From Candidatus Kaiserbacteria bacterium (GTDB taxonomy: Bacteria > Patescibacteriota > Minisyncoccia > Phycocordibacterales > UBA2100), in NCBI GenBank assembly GCA_026996985.1, contig JALWJR010000023.1, positions 1 to 6,224 on the forward strand: a DNA stretch of 6,224 nucleotides, read 5' to 3'. Positions 5,072 to 6,224 of the stretch are shown here, in pieces. The notes under the pieces are model-generated. The model did no database searches and had not been told where the DNA came from. It was given only the letters and a program-made list of their open reading frames with translations. Position 1 is the stretch's first letter; each line of letters starts with the position of its first letter. The translations under genes were made by a program, and so were the position numbers.

Positions 5072-5737
5072 TTACTTTTCAAAACGTGATTGCAACACTT
5101 CAATCACTTTCTCCGGATTCACAAATATCACTCTTTTGTATCTTAAGGTCTCAACCGGGTTTAAGTTTGATGCAATCATAACATGTGTGTTTCCAAAATT
5201 ACTGAAACTTTTTTGTATGGTTTTCTCTTTTTCGGGAATAACTATCAGGGTTGCGTTGTATTTTTTATTAGCAAGCACATCAAAATTTTCAATGGTTGCA
5301 AGTTTTGTAAGTATTTCTTTTGCTTTTGCGGTCTTCGGCTCTTCAAACTTCATGTCATCAACAAACAAAATTTCATTGTCCGCAAGTTTGCGTGTAAGAG
5401 CCAGAGCAAGGGCTCTTGCGCGCATTTTTTTATTGACTTTTTGCTTGTAGCTTTTATCGTTGCGAGGACCGTGAGCAACACCGCCACCTACCCAAATCGG
5501 ACTTCTTATAGATCCGTGTCTTGCGCGACCGGTTCCTTTTTGTTTCCACGGCTTTCTTCCTCCTCCTGAGACTTCACCTCTGGTTTTGGTGTGGGCAATT
5601 GGAGTGCGGGCATTGGCTTGCATCGCCAAGACAACTTGCGAAAGCAAATTGTCATTATATTTCGCGTCAAACAGGATCTCCGGCACATCCATATCTGAAA
5701 CCTTTTTTGCTTGTATGTTATATACTGCTACCTTCAT
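5072..5737 (-). CDS. rplD: 50S ribosomal protein L4
   Basis: L4 is an early-assembly large-subunit protein with a long loop reaching the peptide exit tunnel. In E. coli it also represses its own operon by binding the S10 mRNA leader. The 221 residues include the loop motif GGGRKPWKQKGTGRARHGS (58-76) and SPIWVGGGVAHGPR (79-92), the conserved KMRARALALALTRK helix, and a Rossmann-like C-terminal part (ATLIVIPEKE, RVIFVNPEKV). Length and ends match the family. ATG at 5737 lies 5 bases after the rplC stop and is preceded by ATAACGCTT, with no Shine-Dalgarno site. Whether L4 autoregulates here cannot be judged, because the leader upstream of rpsJ is outside the window. Confidence 0.98.
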   Translation of the reverse strand: MKVAVYNIQAKKVSDMDVPEILFDAKYNDNLLSQVVLAMQANARTPIAHTKTRGEVSGGGRKPWKQKGTGRARHGSIRSPIWVGGGVAHGPRNDKSYKQKVNKKMRARALALALTRKLADNEILFVDDMKFEEPKTAKAKEILTKLATIENFDVLANKKYNATLIVIPEKEKTIQKSFSNFGNTHVMIASNLNPVETLRYKRVIFVNPEKVIEVLQSRFEK

Positions 5738-5742
5738 AAGCG

Positions 5743-6224
5743 TTATTTAATTGTTTTTATCTCAACCAAAGCACCTTTTGGTCCGGGAATCGCGCCGGAG
5801 ATAACCAAAGCGCCAATTTCTTTATCAACTTGAAGTATTTTCAAGTTCTTTACCGTTACTTTCTCTCCTCCCATGCGTCCGGCCATTTTTTGACCCTTAA
5901 AAACTCTTTGCGGACCTGTGGCGCCAATTGAACCCGGAGCCCTTTCATGGTGTTTGTTACCGTGAGACCTTCTTCCGCCTGCAAATCCATGTCTTTTAAC
6001 AACACCTTGAAATCCTTTTCCTTTTGAAACTGCCGATACCGCAACCACATCTCCCGGCTCAAATATTGAAACATCAAAAACATCACCTCTTTTTATCTCC
6101 CCTGTGGGGCCGCGGAATTCTTTAATGGTTGCAAAATTGCCCAAATCTTTAAAGTGACCCTTTAAAGGTTTTGTGATTTTCTTTTCATTTTTTTCTCCAT
6201 AGCCAACTTGCACAGCCTCATAAC
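5743..6224 (-). CDS. rplC: 50S ribosomal protein L3 (5' end outside window)
   Basis: L3 is a large-subunit assembly initiator whose loop reaches near the peptidyl-transferase centre. The reading frame is open to the right edge and reads YEAVQVGYGEK there, so the GTG at 6213 is an internal Val codon, not the start. About 159 C-terminal residues are visible; roughly 40-50 are missing. The signature follows: KGKGFQGVVKRHGFAGG, SHGNKHHERAPGSIGATGP, RVFKGQKMAGRMGGEKVTV and the C-terminal GAIPGPKGALVEI. The GSIG motif is followed by Ala where E. coli L3 has the methylated glutamine (Gln150), so that modification site is absent. The TAA stop is 5 bases before rplD. rpsJ would be expected next to the right. 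Confidence 0.97.
   Translation of the reverse strand, partial: YEAVQVGYGEKNEKKITKPLKGHFKDLGNFATIKEFRGPTGEIKRGDVFDVSIFEPGDVVAVSAVSKGKGFQGVVKRHGFAGGRRSHGNKHHERAPGSIGATGPQRVFKGQKMAGRMGGEKVTVKNLKILQVDKEIGALVISGAIPGPKGALVEIKTIK

Noticed and set aside
5396..5417. Inverted repeat AAGAGCC/GGCTCTT inside rplD
   Set aside because: It lies in codons for the Ala/Leu/Arg-rich RARALALAL segment of L4, no T-tract follows, and protein constraint explains the repetition.
6211..6213. GTG at 6213 as the start of rplC
   Set aside because: The L3 frame continues to the window edge with the conserved YEAVQVGYGEK context, so it is an internal Val codon.
1..6224. Reassignment of UGA (as in Gracilibacteria or Absconditabacteria), suggested by the absence of TGA stops
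   Set aside because: All genes read full length under the standard code with no in-frame TGA, and ten stops are too few to make missing TGA meaningful.

Overview
The window is a piece of the bacterial S10/spc ribosomal-protein locus. All supported genes are on the minus strand, so transcription runs from the right edge to the left. The order is rplC (L3, 5' end cut by the window), rplD (L4), rplW (L23), rplB (L2), then two genes that do not belong to the usual locus (a full-length pyruvate kinase and an unrecognised 82-residue ORF), then rpsS (S19), rplV (L22), rpsC (S3), rplP (L16) and rpmC (L29, 3' end cut by the window). The DNA is moderately AT-rich and densely packed.

Organism: the proteins are clearly bacterial. 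The form of S3 (start MTHVVHPYAHRLG), the short basic insertion near the N-terminus of L16, the charged N-terminal tail on L23 and the Ala/Lys tail on S19 resemble what I associate with Candidate Phyla Radiation (Patescibacteria, Parcubacteria-like) genomes. This is recognition by eye, not a tree. The standard genetic code fits every gene; the ten visible stops are TAA (8) or TAG (2).

Layout: the right half (2422-6224) is one tight block, rplC-rplD-rplW-rplB-pyk, with gaps of only 2-10 bases. The pyk ATG lies 2 bases after the rplB stop, so it is almost certainly cotranscribed with the ribosomal genes. A 71-base gap follows, holding a possible leader hairpin and the only strong Shine-Dalgarno site in the window (AGGAGGTGA), which serves the 82-residue ORF. 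Five bases after that ORF is a strong hairpin plus T-tract terminator (2064-2096). A sigma70-type promoter (-35 TTGACT, -10 TAATAT) then appears to restart transcription for rpsS-rplV-rpsC-rplP-rpmC, again tightly packed, with a TAATG stop/start overlap at rpsS/rplV. The predicted start of that second transcript coincides with the first base of a short GC-rich hairpin followed by seven Ts.

The normally continuous S10 operon therefore looks split at the rplB/rpsS junction by a cassette of pyk, a small unknown gene, a terminator and a new promoter. The ribosomal genes and pyk have no clear Shine-Dalgarno site, and four of the starts share GCTT directly before ATG. The small ORF and the split junction are the parts most worth following up.
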